Below, in pieces: positions 18,358-27,643 of a DNA stretch of 64,000 nucleotides. This stretch comes from Sphingobacterium arenae (GTDB taxonomy: Bacteria > Bacteroidota > Bacteroidia > Sphingobacteriales > Sphingobacteriaceae): the NCBI RefSeq assembly GCF_014692505.1, contig NZ_JACNYK010000005.1:1-64000 (forward strand), read 5' to 3'. A program made the position numbers and the translations under genes. Within the stretch, counting starts at the first letter, position 1. Each line of letters begins with the position of its first letter. Below the pieces are notes generated by a model. The model saw nothing but the letters and a program-made list of their open reading frames with translations. It did no database searches and had not been told where the DNA came from.

Positions 18358-20004
18358 TTATTGTCTTAAAAAAACGGTTTCTCCCGCAATGACTGTACGA
18401 AGCGTTTTTATATCACGTAACTGATTGTCGGGAGCCGTCATGATGTCTTCGTCTAATATAACAAAATCCGCATCTTTTCCACGTTCAATACTACCGCGTT
18501 TTTTTTCTTGAAAACAGGAAAAGGCTGCCCATATAGTCATCCCCCGAAGCGCTTGTTCTCTTGTTATGGCGTTTTCCATTTGAAAGCCACCTGCTGGAAG
18601 TCCGTTTTTGTCGACCCGGGCTACAGCGGCGTGAAAGCCAAATAGTGGGTTGAAATGCTCTACAGGAAAATCACTACCTAACGCCAGTTTACCATATTGT
18701 TCCAGCAATGAATTATAGGCATAAGCGCTTTTTACGCGGTCAGTTCCTAGACGGCTTTCTGCCCAATACATGTCGGAAGTCGCGTGTGTGGGTTGAATAG
18801 ATGGGATAATATGAAATTGGGCAAATTTCGAAAAATCTGCAGGAGAGACGACTTGGGCATGCTCTATTCTCCATCGTCTTTTTTTTCCATCCTTTATGTA
18901 TTTACCATACGTGTTAAGTACGAGTCTATTTGCAGAATCTCCGATAGCGTGTATGCTGATTTGGAAAGACGTTCTAGCGATTTTTCTAACAATGTCATCC
19001 AACTCTTTCTGACTTTGCAAAAGAAATCCTTGTGAAAGAGAATCATCGCTATATGGTTCTAGCAGACACGCACCACGTGAACCCAATGCACCATCAGCCA
19101 TTAGCTTCACAGAACGAATGGTTAAACGTTCGGACTCATAAATACCCTCGCGGGTATACCGTTCAATATCGCGGGCGCTTCCTGCGATCATCGCGTAGTT
19201 TCTTATTTTCAAAGAATCTTGTTGGTAGAATTTTTTAAGGTGTTCTAACTCTTCCATGGAAAGTCCCGCTTCCACGATAGAAGTAAGCCCGACAGAAAAC
19301 AACGAGTCTTGTGCTTTGCGTAGCCCCCATAATAAATGGTGTTCATCCAATACTGGGATGTGACGGGAAACTAGCTCCATGGCATTATCTATTAATATGC
19401 CTGTAAAATTGCCCAAGCTGTCCACAGCCATGAGTCCTCCAGGAACGGGTCGGGTAGTATCCAATTGCGCGATATGCAATGCTTGGCTATTCACCAGTGC
19501 AGTATGATAGTCGACACGTGAAAGAAAAACAGGTGTTTCTGGAAAATACCGATCTAGACTGTCTTTTGTAGGAAAGCTTTTGTCTTCCCATAGATTCTGA
19601 TCCCATCCACTTCCAATAATCCATCTTTTATCTGGGTTTTGTTGCTGGTAGGCGATGAGTTTTTTGATGACTTCGTCATAAGATTTTGTGCCGTTAAGAT
19701 TGACCTGTTCCAACATATCTGCCAACATTAAAAAATGTGCGTGGGCATCGTAAAAGCCAGGATATATCGCTTTGCCTTCCGCATCAATAACTTTCTTGGC
19801 CAGATATTTACTTTGAATTTCTTCCGAAGTACCCATATCTACAAATATTCCTCCTTTTACCGCAAATGCTTCTTTTTTAGAAAATAGAGAATCTACTGTA
19901 TACACTTTTGCGTTATAAACAATAAGATCAACTTCTTTATTAGTCGTACATTGAACTGTAAAGAAAGCTAACGAAAGCAATATGATGACATGAAACAGTT
20001 TCAT
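18358..20004 (-). CDS. Amidohydrolase family lipoprotein (YtcJ-like)
   Basis: 548 residues. The signal MKLFHVIILLSLAFFTVQC ends in a lipobox Cys, so the enzyme is exported and lipid-anchored. The amidohydrolase pattern follows: a beta-sandwich start (VDLIVYNAKVYTVD), the metal-binding HxH (YPGFYDAHAHF), later metal histidines (ISIHAIGDSA; WRIEHAQVVSP) and ALGSDFPVEHFNPLFGF, which carries the catalytic Asp. This is the amidohydrolase_3/YtcJ group, metal-dependent hydrolases of mostly unknown substrate. The only nearby same-strand gene, the bacilliredoxin, ends about 95 bp upstream at a likely terminator. Confidence 0.9.
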   Translation of the reverse strand: MKLFHVIILLSLAFFTVQCTTNKEVDLIVYNAKVYTVDSLFSKKEAFAVKGGIFVDMGTSEEIQSKYLAKKVIDAEGKAIYPGFYDAHAHFLMLADMLEQVNLNGTKSYDEVIKKLIAYQQQNPDKRWIIGSGWDQNLWEDKSFPTKDSLDRYFPETPVFLSRVDYHTALVNSQALHIAQLDTTRPVPGGLMAVDSLGNFTGILIDNAMELVSRHIPVLDEHHLLWGLRKAQDSLFSVGLTSIVEAGLSMEELEHLKKFYQQDSLKIRNYAMIAGSARDIERYTREGIYESERLTIRSVKLMADGALGSRGACLLEPYSDDSLSQGFLLQSQKELDDIVRKIARTSFQISIHAIGDSANRLVLNTYGKYIKDGKKRRWRIEHAQVVSPADFSKFAQFHIIPSIQPTHATSDMYWAESRLGTDRVKSAYAYNSLLEQYGKLALGSDFPVEHFNPLFGFHAAVARVDKNGLPAGGFQMENAITREQALRGMTIWAAFSCFQEKKRGSIERGKDADFVILDEDIMTAPDNQLRDIKTLRTVIAGETVFLRQ

Positions 20005-20035
20005 TGGGGCGATTTTCGGGTTTATTTATGTTGGG

Positions 20036-20080
20036 AAAGAAAAAGCCCTCCGATAGAATATAGGAGAGCCTTTTCATTCA
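20036..20080 (-). terminator. Probable terminator of the bacilliredoxin gene
   Basis: On the - strand, an imperfect hairpin pairs GGCTCTCC with GGAGGGCT, followed by TTTTTC. It lies between the bacilliredoxin stop and the amidohydrolase start. Confidence 0.55.
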
Positions 20081-20098
20081 AAAATCAAAATGTAATGA

Positions 20099-20509
20099 CT
20101 AGCAATACTCGTCGAAAGCTGCTATTAGATTGTCTGCAATCATCTGGGCAGGTCGACCTTCGATCATGTGCCTTTCGATCATGTGTACCAATTTACCGTC
20201 TTTGAACAATGCCATAGCAGGCGAAGAAGGGGGGTATGGAAGCATATACTCCCGTGCTTTATCTACAGCATCTTTTTCCATTCCAGCAAAAACAGTGACT
20301 AATTTGCTCGGTTTCTTACCGTTTTCTACAGCGTAGCGAGCGGCAGGACGTGCATTTGCTGCGGCGCACCCACAGACGGAGTTAACGACTACAAATACGG
20401 TTCCTTCTGCCGGAATGGCCGTATCTACTTCTTCCCTTGTTTTTAATTCTTGAAATCCCGCGTCTACCAACTCTTGGCGCATCGGAGCTACTAAATATTC
20501 CGGATACAT
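20099..20509 (-). CDS. Bacilliredoxin-like protein (BrxA/BrxB, DUF1094)
   Basis: 136 residues, normal for the YphP/YqiW family. A thioredoxin-like fold carries the family's CGC active site (VVNSVCGCAAANARPAAR; C46-G-C48) and the YPPSSPAMALFKDGKLVHMIERH segment ends the domain. In Firmicutes these proteins remove bacillithiol from S-bacillithiolated proteins; many Bacteroidota also make bacillithiol, so the same role is plausible. No bacillithiol synthesis gene is in the window. The - strand leader holds two hairpins. Confidence 0.9.
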   Translation of the reverse strand: MYPEYLVAPMRQELVDAGFQELKTREEVDTAIPAEGTVFVVVNSVCGCAAANARPAARYAVENGKKPSKLVTVFAGMEKDAVDKAREYMLPYPPSSPAMALFKDGKLVHMIERHMIEGRPAQMIADNLIAAFDEYC

Positions 20510-20537
20510 TCTCTCTTATGTAAAAGTTATCAAAGAT

Positions 20538-20597
20538 GAGCTCATTAAGAGCTCGGTTAAAAAATACAGAGCAAAAGATAAAAATATAATCTTTTGC
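20538..20597 (-). promoter_or_regulatory. Two hairpins in the leader of the bacilliredoxin gene
   Basis: GCAAAAGA/TCTTTTGC (20571-20578 / 20590-20597) and GAGCTC/GAGCTC (20538-20543 / 20549-20554) are perfect inverted repeats downstream of the predicted -7 element. The first would begin near the RNA 5' end. Role unknown. Confidence 0.4.
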
Positions 20598-20604
20598 GGT
20601 TTAA

Positions 20605-20612
20605 CAAAGATA
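20605..20612 (-). promoter_or_regulatory. Predicted -7 element for bacilliredoxin gene
   Basis: TATCTTTG on the - strand matches TAnnTTTG; TTG lies 16 bp upstream on that strand. The leader would be about 90 nt. Confidence 0.5.
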
Positions 20613-20686
20613 GTGGATTCTCCATCGCCAATCAAGATCTTATCCTCAAGATAATGTCAGATTTAAGATAATAATATGCCGATGTT

Positions 20687-20717
20687 TTTGATTTGAGTTG
20701 GGTATCAGTTATTTTTG
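20687..20717 (+). promoter_or_regulatory. Predicted ahcY promoter (-33 TTTG, -7 TATTTTTG)
   Basis: TTTG (20687-20690), a 19-bp spacer and TATTTTTG (20710-20717) together match the Bacteroidota primary sigma promoter. It leaves a leader of only about 20 nt, too short for an S-adenosylhomocysteine riboswitch. Confidence 0.65.
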
Positions 20718-20741
20718 TATTTCCTTAAAAATTAGAATAAT

Positions 20742-22058
20742 ATGTCAACAACTGAAACAGTGTATGTTCCTTACAAAGTAAAAGATATTTCTTTGGCGGA
20801 GTGGGGAAGAAAAGAAATAGAATTGGCGGAAGCAGAAATGCCGGGATTAATGAGCTTGCGTCGAGAGTACGGGGCTTCTAAGCCATTAAAAGGTGCTCGA
20901 ATTGCCGGTTGTTTGCACATGACGATACAGACAGCTGTGTTAATAGAGACTTTAGTAGAATTAGGTGCGGACGTGAGTTGGTCGTCATGCAATATCTTTT
21001 CTACGCAGGATCATGCTGCCGCTGCTATTGCTGCTGCGGGCATCCCAGTATATGCATGGAAAGGATTGACAGAAGACGAATTTAATTGGTGTATAGAACA
21101 AACGTTATTCTTCGGAGAAGAGCGTAGACCATTGAATATGATCTTAGACGATGGTGGAGATTTGACGAATATGGTATTCGATAAATTCCCCGAACTTATC
21201 GACGAAATCAAAGGGCTATCTGAAGAGACAACTACTGGCGTTCACCGACTTTATGAGCGATATAAAAAAGGTACGTTACATTTACCTGCTATTAATGTAA
21301 ACGACTCTGTGACAAAATCTAAGTTTGATAATAAATACGGCTGTCGTGAATCATTGGTGGATGCTATCCGTCGCGCGACTGACCTTATGTTGGCCGGGAA
21401 AGTTGCGGTTGTAGCGGGCTATGGAGACGTGGGGAAAGGATCAGCGGAATCGTTGCGTTCAGCAGGAGTGCGTGTTATCGTGACGGAAATTGATCCGATT
21501 TGTGCATTACAAGCAGCAATGGAAGGTTATGAAGTGAAGAAAATGGCGGATGCGGTGAAAGAAGCTAATATTGTTGTGACAACAACTGGTAATAAAGACA
21601 TCATCCGTTCCGAACATTTCAAAGCGATGAAAGACAAAATAGTTGTTTGTAATATCGGACACTTTGATAATGAAATTGATGTCGCTTGGTTAAATGATAA
21701 CTATGGCAATACAAAAGTAGAGATAAAGCCACAAGTGGACAAGTATACAGTGGATGGAAAAGATATTATCTTGCTGGCGGAAGGTCGTTTGGTGAATTTG
21801 GGATGTGCAACCGGCCATCCGTCTTTCGTGATGTCAAATTCATTTACCAACCAGACATTAGCACAAATTGAGCTGTGGACGAATACCGGTCAGTACGAAA
21901 ATAAAGTATATACGCTTCCGAAACATTTGGATGAAAAAGTAGCGCGCTTGCACTTGGCACATATCGGCGTGGAGCTTGATACATTAACAGAAGAACAAGC
22001 CGATTATATAGGCGTGACGGTGGAAGGGCCGTATAAACCTGAAGCATACCGCTATTAA
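20742..22058 (+). CDS. ahcY: Adenosylhomocysteinase
   Basis: 438 residues. It shows the SAHH signatures: [16 protein letters not shown] near the substrate site, the NAD-binding [41 protein letters not shown], and the C-terminal tail ...[10 protein letters not shown], whose Lys/Tyr reach the NAD of the neighbouring subunit. The enzyme splits S-adenosylhomocysteine into adenosine and homocysteine, recycling the methyl cycle. It has its own promoter upstream and a strong terminator downstream, so it is a single-gene unit. Confidence 0.98.
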   Translation: MSTTETVYVPYKVKDISLAEWGRKEIELAEAEMPGLMSLRREYGASKPLKGARIAGCLHMTIQTAVLIETLVELGADVSWSSCNIFSTQDHAAAAIAAAGIPVYAWKGLTEDEFNWCIEQTLFFGEERRPLNMILDDGGDLTNMVFDKFPELIDEIKGLSEETTTGVHRLYERYKKGTLHLPAINVNDSVTKSKFDNKYGCRESLVDAIRRATDLMLAGKVAVVAGYGDVGKGSAESLRSAGVRVIVTEIDPICALQAAMEGYEVKKMADAVKEANIVVTTTGNKDIIRSEHFKAMKDKIVVCNIGHFDNEIDVAWLNDNYGNTKVEIKPQVDKYTVDGKDIILLAEGRLVNLGCATGHPSFVMSNSFTNQTLAQIELWTNTGQYENKVYTLPKHLDEKVARLHLAHIGVELDTLTEEQADYIGVTVEGPYKPEAYRY

Positions 22059-22072
22059 TAAAGGGGCTGAAA

Positions 22073-22106
22073 TAAAAACCTGTCGAACATCCGACAGGTT
22101 TTTTTA
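22073..22106. terminator. Bidirectional terminator, ahcY / NadR-like kinase
   Basis: Stem AAAAACCTGTCG / CGACAGGTTTTT with a 6-base loop between two convergent genes; it reaches the stop codon of the - strand gene. Confidence 0.9.
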
Positions 22107-22619
22107 TTTCTCGACAGCATCTATACCGTTTTTTAACCGTTCATCACCGATTCCCGAAATAATTCTATACGAAGCATCCAATGCTTCCAATTCTTTTTTC
22201 CAAACATGCATAAAATGTTTCCGTTGACTTGGGAAATCCCGTAACGGGTCATCTTCCCATGGCAGATCGATATCCATGAGTAAATAAAAATCGTATTTTC
22301 TAGATTTGATTTCGTCGGTTACCTCTTTGGGGGTATCTCCAAAAAGGTGGTCACACCAAATTTTTACGGTCAGTATCGTGGTGTCGCAGACCAACACATT
22401 ATTTTGGGCTAACGGAATCAATGTTTCTTCCAACGCGACCTGCCCATAGAATATATTTACTTCGTCCTGTAGCGTATATTGTCTATTGAGGTTCTTGCAA
22501 TAATACCGAGCGTACTCTGGCACACATATGGTATTAAGTGTTTGTGCAAGATGCTGCGCCATTGTTGATTTTCCGGTAGATTCTGGACCGACAATTGCAA
22601 TTTTCTTAATATCAACCAA
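22104..22619 (-). CDS. NadR-like P-loop kinase (AAA_28)
   Basis: 171 residues. The Walker A motif GPESTGKST (11-19), followed by CVPEYARYY, matches the ribosylnicotinamide kinase domain at the C-terminus of NadR and similar stand-alone proteins. VCDTTILTVKIW and FYLLMDIDLPWEDDPLRDFPSQR are typical of that group. The likely activity is phosphorylation of nicotinamide riboside; the adenylyltransferase and repressor domains of full NadR are absent. The apparent start is TTG; no in-frame ATG lies upstream before a TAG stop. The 66-bp gap to the next - strand gene may allow co-transcription with the YkuK-like gene. Confidence 0.8.
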   Translation of the reverse strand: MVDIKKIAIVGPESTGKSTMAQHLAQTLNTICVPEYARYYCKNLNRQYTLQDEVNIFYGQVALEETLIPLAQNNVLVCDTTILTVKIWCDHLFGDTPKEVTDEIKSRKYDFYLLMDIDLPWEDDPLRDFPSQRKHFMHVWKKELEALDASYRIISGIGDERLKNGIDAVEK

Positions 22620-22685
22620 AGTATAATCGTTTTTACAATTATACTAAAACCTACCGAAACAATACCATTCGATTATAAAAATCGA

Positions 22686-23159
22686 TTATTGTACCATTTT
22701 ATTGGCACAATTTGTACTGGCGAATGACTCTGGTTTGGCACGGAATTGAAACCCCATGCCCATGATATATCCCATTGCTTCTTTTAACGCGATATTGGAC
22801 TCGAAACTGGGGTTGGTATTAATGTCTGCGTGCACTTCAAGATCGATATGATATTGGTCAAGAAGAGGGCATAATTGGTAAGCGATATCGATAGATTTCT
22901 GGACTTCGGTAAGCATCCGCTCTTTAATGCTTAATCGACGGACGATTTTGTCGCGGTTAATGAACATAAACCCACCTTTGTGTTCTCGCAGGAAAACGAT
23001 GACTGTGGCAAATTCAACTATTCCTCGCTTCACTTGCGAATCTGTACCTATGTATACCTTTAGTTTATTTCCGAGGTAGGTTTCTCTTTGGATGATGTCT
23101 TCAACAGCATCGTTGATGCACGTGCGGATTTTCTCCCCGTTGTATTTTTGCCAAACCAT
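22686..23159 (-). CDS. YkuK-family ribonuclease H-like protein (DUF458)
   Basis: 157 residues. VYIGTDSQVKRGIVEFATVIVF begins an RNase H-like fold with the Asp in the GTDSQ motif, and LEVHADINTNPSFESN carries a second acidic residue; both are hallmarks of the YkuK/DUF458 family. Members are conserved in Bacteroidota and Firmicutes, and their substrate is not established. The gene lies between upp and the NadR-like kinase on the same strand. Confidence 0.8.
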   Translation of the reverse strand: MVWQKYNGEKIRTCINDAVEDIIQRETYLGNKLKVYIGTDSQVKRGIVEFATVIVFLREHKGGFMFINRDKIVRRLSIKERMLTEVQKSIDIAYQLCPLLDQYHIDLEVHADINTNPSFESNIALKEAMGYIMGMGFQFRAKPESFASTNCANKMVQ

Positions 23160-23239
23160 AGTTGATGATATTTTTGAATAAATCTAATGTTATGTTGTTC
23201 ATTGTGCGTTAATTGCGTTTTACTTTTTTGTTATCAATT

Positions 23240-23884
23240 TTATTCTTTATTTCCATAGGCTAAATCGCCTGCGTCACCTAGTCCCGGAACAATGTAGGAT
23301 TTGGACGTTAGTTCGTTATCCACATCACCTATCCAAAGACGTGCTTCCGGAAGAAAAGCACGTACATGTTGAATTCCCTCTTCTGAGGCGATGGCAACCG
23401 CAATATGGAGTTCTTTGATGCTGTACTCAGCGAGTAAGTCTTTACAACAAAGCACCAAACTTTGCCCCGTAGCAAGCATAGGATCTGCCATAATTAGGAT
23501 CCTATCATCGAGATTGGGCGTGTTAACATATTTTTTGTGTACCTCCATTTCGCCACTTTTTTTAGTATGTCGATAGGCAGCAAAAAATGCACTATCAGCA
23601 TGATCAAACACATTTAGCATGCCTTGATGAAGAGGTAAGCCGGCCCTTATAATGGTAGCCAATACGGGTTGTTCTTGCAAAACTTGGTGGGATGCCGTTC
23701 CCAACGGTGTTTGTACAGCTATCGGTTCAAAATCCAACGTCTTGCTTATTTCATAGGCAATGATTTCTCCTAAACGCTCTAGGTTTCTTCTAAAGCGCAT
23801 TCTGTCTTGCTGTATACTGATATCCCGCAATTCCGCTAGATAGTGGTTAGCAATGCTATTTTCTTTGGTTAAGATTGTTACCAT
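23240..23884 (-). CDS. upp: Uracil phosphoribosyltransferase
   Basis: 214 residues. The PRPP-binding motif is ILIMADPMLATGQSL and the uracil-binding C-terminus is YIVPGLGDAGDLAYGNKE, both diagnostic for Upp. It converts uracil and PRPP to UMP in pyrimidine salvage. It is divergent from uvrB, with an 80-bp shared upstream region that contains TAACTTTA, one base off the -7 consensus, on the uvrB side. Confidence 0.96.
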   Translation of the reverse strand: MVTILTKENSIANHYLAELRDISIQQDRMRFRRNLERLGEIIAYEISKTLDFEPIAVQTPLGTASHQVLQEQPVLATIIRAGLPLHQGMLNVFDHADSAFFAAYRHTKKSGEMEVHKKYVNTPNLDDRILIMADPMLATGQSLVLCCKDLLAEYSIKELHIAVAIASEEGIQHVRAFLPEARLWIGDVDNELTSKSYIVPGLGDAGDLAYGNKE

Positions 23885-23964
23885 AGCGCTATATTTGATA
23901 GCAGCAATTTAGTAAATTAAGTCCCTTTTTCCTAACTTTATACTCCATAAATGGAAGATCTTTA

Positions 23965-26001
23965 ATGAAATTCAAATTAACATCGGAATATAGTCCTACA
24001 GGAGACCAGCCAGAAGCCATCAAGGAATTAGTCTTAGGGCTAATGCAACACGATCAATATCAGACCTTACTGGGAGTGACGGGCTCAGGGAAGACCTTTA
24101 CGGTTGCTAACGTTATACAGGAGACACAGCGCCCTACACTTATTTTAAGTCATAATAAAACGTTGGCGGCGCAACTTTATGGAGAGTTTAAGCAGTTTTT
24201 TCCGGAAAATTCGGTTAACTATTTTGTGTCGTATTATGATTACTATCAACCGGAAGCTTTTATTGCCTCTTCGAATACTTATATTGAGAAAGACTTAGCG
24301 ATTAATGAGGAAATCGAAAAATTACGGCTAGCAACGACTTCCGCACTGATGTCTGGGCGTCGAGATATCATTGTCGTATCTTCAGTGTCATGTATATATG
24401 GTATGGGAAACCCGGATGATTTTTCGCGTTCTATATTTCGTTTTTCGGTAGGAGTTACCATTAGTAGAAACGCATTTCTACATCGATTGGTGGAAATACT
24501 TTATGCTCGGACGACAAGCGATTTTAAACGTGGAACTTTTCGAGTGAAGGGAGATATCGTTGATGTTTATCCAGCTTACCTAGATCATGCTTTCCGAATA
24601 TCGTTTTTTGGTGACGAAATTGACGAGCTAAGTGAAATTGATCCCGTTTCGGGGCAAACTATTTCTCGAATGGAAGATATCGCCTTGTTTCCGGCAAACC
24701 TATTTGTAACTCCGAAAGAGAAATTTACGCAGTCTATCTGGGCTATACAAGAAGAGCTCGAACAACGTAAGACACAATTAGAGGAAGATGGAAAATTACT
24801 GGAGGCCAAGCGATTGGAAGAGCGCGTGAATTATGATCTTGAGATGATGCGGGAATTAGGATACTGTTCGGGGATTGAAAACTATTCCCGTTTTTTTGAC
24901 GGACGTCAAGCCGGCATGCGACCATTCTGTTTGTTAGATTATTTTCCCGACGATTATCTTTTGGTTATCGATGAAAGCCATGTTACCTTGCCTCAATTAC
25001 GGGCGATGTATGGGGGAGACCGTTCGCGTAAAATTTCGTTGGTCGAGCATGGGTTTCGATTACCTGCGGCGCTTGATAATCGTCCGCTTAACTTTCCAGA
25101 GTTTGAGTCAATGACGAATCAAACGATTTATGTTTCAGCAACTCCAGGTGATTACGAATTACAACAGACGGAGGGTGTGGTCGTAGAACAAGTCATTCGC
25201 CCTACCGGTTTGTTAGATCCAATTATTGAAGTGCATCCCGCCATTAATCAGGTCGACGATTTTTTGGAAGAGGTGGATAAGGCTATCAAGGAGGGGGGAC
25301 GTGTGTTAGCGACCACGTTGACAAAGCGCATGGCAGAGGAATTGACGAAGTATATGAGCCGGCTAAATATTAAAGTACGTTATATCCACTCGGAAATAAA
25401 AACGCTAGAACGTGTAGAAATATTGCGTGGCTTACGACTAGGGGAATTTGACGTATTGGTGGGAGTGAATCTTCTGCGTGAAGGACTGGATTTGCCAGAG
25501 GTCACCTTAGTAGCGATTTTAGATGCGGATAAGGAAGGATTTCTACGGTCGGAACGGTCATTGATCCAAACGATCGGCCGTGCAGCCCGTAACGATAAGG
25601 GGCGCGTTATCATGTACGCCGATCAAATGACAGAGAGCATGCGCGTAACTATTGAAGAAACGAATAGACGAAGGGAAAAGCAAATTGCTTATAACGAGGA
25701 ACACGGGATAGTGCCGCGGACAGTGGGTAAGACTAGAGAGGAAATTTTGGAACAAACGTCGGTAGCGGACTTTAAACCAGGTGAGGCTAAAGCGTATGTA
25801 GAGCCAGACCCAGCAACACTCCTAGCGGCAGACCCCGTAATGGAATATTTAGGGGTTAAAGAGATGAAAAAAGCGATTGACAACGTACGGAAAAAAATGG
25901 AAAAAGCGGCAAAAGATCTCGATTTTCTGGAAGCAGCAAAGCTACGGGACGAAATGTTCGCTATGGAGAAACTTTATGAAAAACGTTTTGGAAAAGAATA
26001 A
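23965..26001 (+). CDS. uvrB: Excinuclease ABC subunit B
   Basis: 678 residues. Walker A is GVTGSGKT (37-44); the beta-hairpin region includes YYDYYQPEAFI; helicase motifs follow (VIDESH; YVSATPGDYE; LVGVNLLREGLDLPEV; QTIGRAARN) and the C-terminal UVR domain is present (KKMEKAAKDLDFLEAAKLRDEM), which contacts UvrC. UvrB verifies DNA damage loaded by UvrA and positions UvrC for incision. uvrC is also in the window, 10 kb away and separately transcribed. Confidence 0.98.
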   Translation: MKFKLTSEYSPTGDQPEAIKELVLGLMQHDQYQTLLGVTGSGKTFTVANVIQETQRPTLILSHNKTLAAQLYGEFKQFFPENSVNYFVSYYDYYQPEAFIASSNTYIEKDLAINEEIEKLRLATTSALMSGRRDIIVVSSVSCIYGMGNPDDFSRSIFRFSVGVTISRNAFLHRLVEILYARTTSDFKRGTFRVKGDIVDVYPAYLDHAFRISFFGDEIDELSEIDPVSGQTISRMEDIALFPANLFVTPKEKFTQSIWAIQEELEQRKTQLEEDGKLLEAKRLEERVNYDLEMMRELGYCSGIENYSRFFDGRQAGMRPFCLLDYFPDDYLLVIDESHVTLPQLRAMYGGDRSRKISLVEHGFRLPAALDNRPLNFPEFESMTNQTIYVSATPGDYELQQTEGVVVEQVIRPTGLLDPIIEVHPAINQVDDFLEEVDKAIKEGGRVLATTLTKRMAEELTKYMSRLNIKVRYIHSEIKTLERVEILRGLRLGEFDVLVGVNLLREGLDLPEVTLVAILDADKEGFLRSERSLIQTIGRAARNDKGRVIMYADQMTESMRVTIEETNRRREKQIAYNEEHGIVPRTVGKTREEILEQTSVADFKPGEAKAYVEPDPATLLAADPVMEYLGVKEMKKAIDNVRKKMEKAAKDLDFLEAAKLRDEMFAMEKLYEKRFGKE

Positions 26002-26016
26002 TGTAAAAAGCCTGTT

Positions 26017-26445
26017 TTATTTCTTTTCTTCATATAGAATGTCTTCTTCATGAATTAGCGACCAACAATGATCTTTTTCAATTAATTGATAATCTTTGTT
26101 AGCGTATAAATGGGGAGCGAGGCTGTCCAATAATACGCTTTCATCTTCTTCTTTTATGAAAAGTTCGGCCTTTTGCTTAATGGAATCTATCAAAACAAAA
26201 GCAGCGGTTTCAAAATTGGTAGACGTGTCTGTGATGTTCATCGTAATGGTACCTTCCCAAGGACGGACACATTCCTCTTTCAATTTTGACCAAGTGTAAC
26301 CAGCCGAGACTAAACAGCCGTGTTTATCTTTCGATCCACCGATCGGGGGGAGGGAGGAGGAATTGTCTTTAGACGTGTCTTTCTGCCCCGCAGGCTGGCA
26401 AGAAAAAAGCAAAAATGAAATTAATGTTATCGCGACGTACTTCAT
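26017..26445 (-). CDS. Hypothetical lipoprotein with GCLxxAGYTW motif
   Basis: 142 residues. MKYVAITLISFLLFSC is a lipoprotein signal. A low-complexity Ser/Asp linker follows, then KHGCLVSAGYTWSKLKEECV, a two-cysteine segment shared by small uncharacterised Bacteroidota lipoproteins as far as I recall, and then an unknown C-terminal domain (about 65-142) rich in acidic residues. The two cysteines probably form a disulfide in the periplasm. It is convergent with uvrB (15 bp gap). Function unknown. Confidence 0.65.
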   Translation of the reverse strand: MKYVAITLISFLLFSCQPAGQKDTSKDNSSSLPPIGGSKDKHGCLVSAGYTWSKLKEECVRPWEGTITMNITDTSTNFETAAFVLIDSIKQKAELFIKEEDESVLLDSLAPHLYANKDYQLIEKDHCWSLIHEEDILYEEKK

Positions 26446-26566
26446 TATATCTGTTTTAAAAATAGATGTTCATAAACCATACCAAAGTCTGTTTTAAATA
26501 AATGGATATTTACTACATTTACATTTCATTAAACAAGTTATTTTGTTTTTCAAATTGCTAAAATAG

Positions 26567-27601
26567 ATGAAGAAGCCTGTATTGGTTATAAAATTTGGAT
26601 CCGCTGCGATTACAACTAAAGAGGGAGATGTAGATGAGCGCATTGTATTGGAGATTGCGAGGCAAACCGCCCAGTTGCAGTCGAAATATAACATCGTTTT
26701 GGTGTCATCTGGAGCTGTCGCAGCAGGGAAAAAATACCTAAAAAATTACGATGGCAGTTTATCCGCCAGAAAGGCCGCGGCTGCTATAGGAAATCCGTTA
26801 CTCGTTCGCACATATAGTACCTACTTTAAACCGTTTAATATTGCGTTAGCACAAAGTTTATGTGAACGGCAACATTTTGCAAATAGGGCACAGTTTCTTC
26901 AGTTAAAAGATACATATCGGGAACTTTGGAAGAATAACATTATTCCTATCGCCAACGAAAACGATGTGGTGAGTAATAAAGAACTCAAATTCTCAGATAA
27001 TGATGAATTGGCAACCTTAATAGCTGTGGGGTTTGGTGCAGAACAATTGTTGTTTAGCACATCTGTCCCCGGAGTGTTAGATAGCAAAGGAAAGGTTATA
27101 TCACAAATATCGATGATTGATAAAGACGTGTTTTCCGTGGTGAAGAAAGAGAAATCAGCAGTTGGTTTAGGAGGGATGACATCTAAACTCAATTTCGCTC
27201 GGCTAGCGAATCAAATGGGGATACAGACCGTTATTTTTAGTATGCAAACCACCGATGGAATCTTAAAAGCGATAACAGGAGAGACAGGAACCGTTTGTTT
27301 ACCCCAGAAAAAAAAAGTATCTTCGAGAAACAAATGGCTCGCGACTGGCAGTCTTATCAAAGCCTTGGTGTATGTGGATGAAGGTGCAGCGAACGCCATT
27401 CAAAGACGTAAAAGCCTGTTGGCTGTCGGTGTAGTAACCATAAATCAAGCCCTGGAAACGGGCGAGGTTTTCCAAATAGCCAATGAAAGCGGAGAAGTAT
27501 TCGCCGTGGCAAAATCAAAAATTGATGTCACGGACGTAGAATCGATCCGTAAAAAAAAGAACGTTGCAATAGCACACGCTGATGATATTGTGTTATTGTG
27601 A
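26567..27601 (+). CDS. proB: Glutamate 5-kinase
   Basis: 344 residues. An amino-acid kinase fold starts at VIKFGSAAI and contains VSSGAVAAGK, NENDVVS and SVGLGGMTSKL-type (here AVGLGGMTSKL) substrate/ATP segments. The C-terminal part from about 260 (KSLLAVGVVTINQALETGEV) is a PUA domain, common in bacterial ProB. It phosphorylates glutamate in the first step of proline synthesis, and proline usually inhibits it. proA follows after 42 bp, giving a proBA operon. Confidence 0.96.
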   Translation: MKKPVLVIKFGSAAITTKEGDVDERIVLEIARQTAQLQSKYNIVLVSSGAVAAGKKYLKNYDGSLSARKAAAAIGNPLLVRTYSTYFKPFNIALAQSLCERQHFANRAQFLQLKDTYRELWKNNIIPIANENDVVSNKELKFSDNDELATLIAVGFGAEQLLFSTSVPGVLDSKGKVISQISMIDKDVFSVVKKEKSAVGLGGMTSKLNFARLANQMGIQTVIFSMQTTDGILKAITGETGTVCLPQKKKVSSRNKWLATGSLIKALVYVDEGAANAIQRRKSLLAVGVVTINQALETGEVFQIANESGEVFAVAKSKIDVTDVESIRKKKNVAIAHADDIVLL

Positions 27602-27643
27602 CTCGTATTTGTTTATAATATAAAAAAGGAAAGGGATTTTTAG

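Noticed and set aside
20510-20741. SAH or SAM riboswitch upstream of ahcY
   Set aside because: The predicted promoter leaves only about 20 nt of leader, and the hairpins present belong to the opposite strand's gene.
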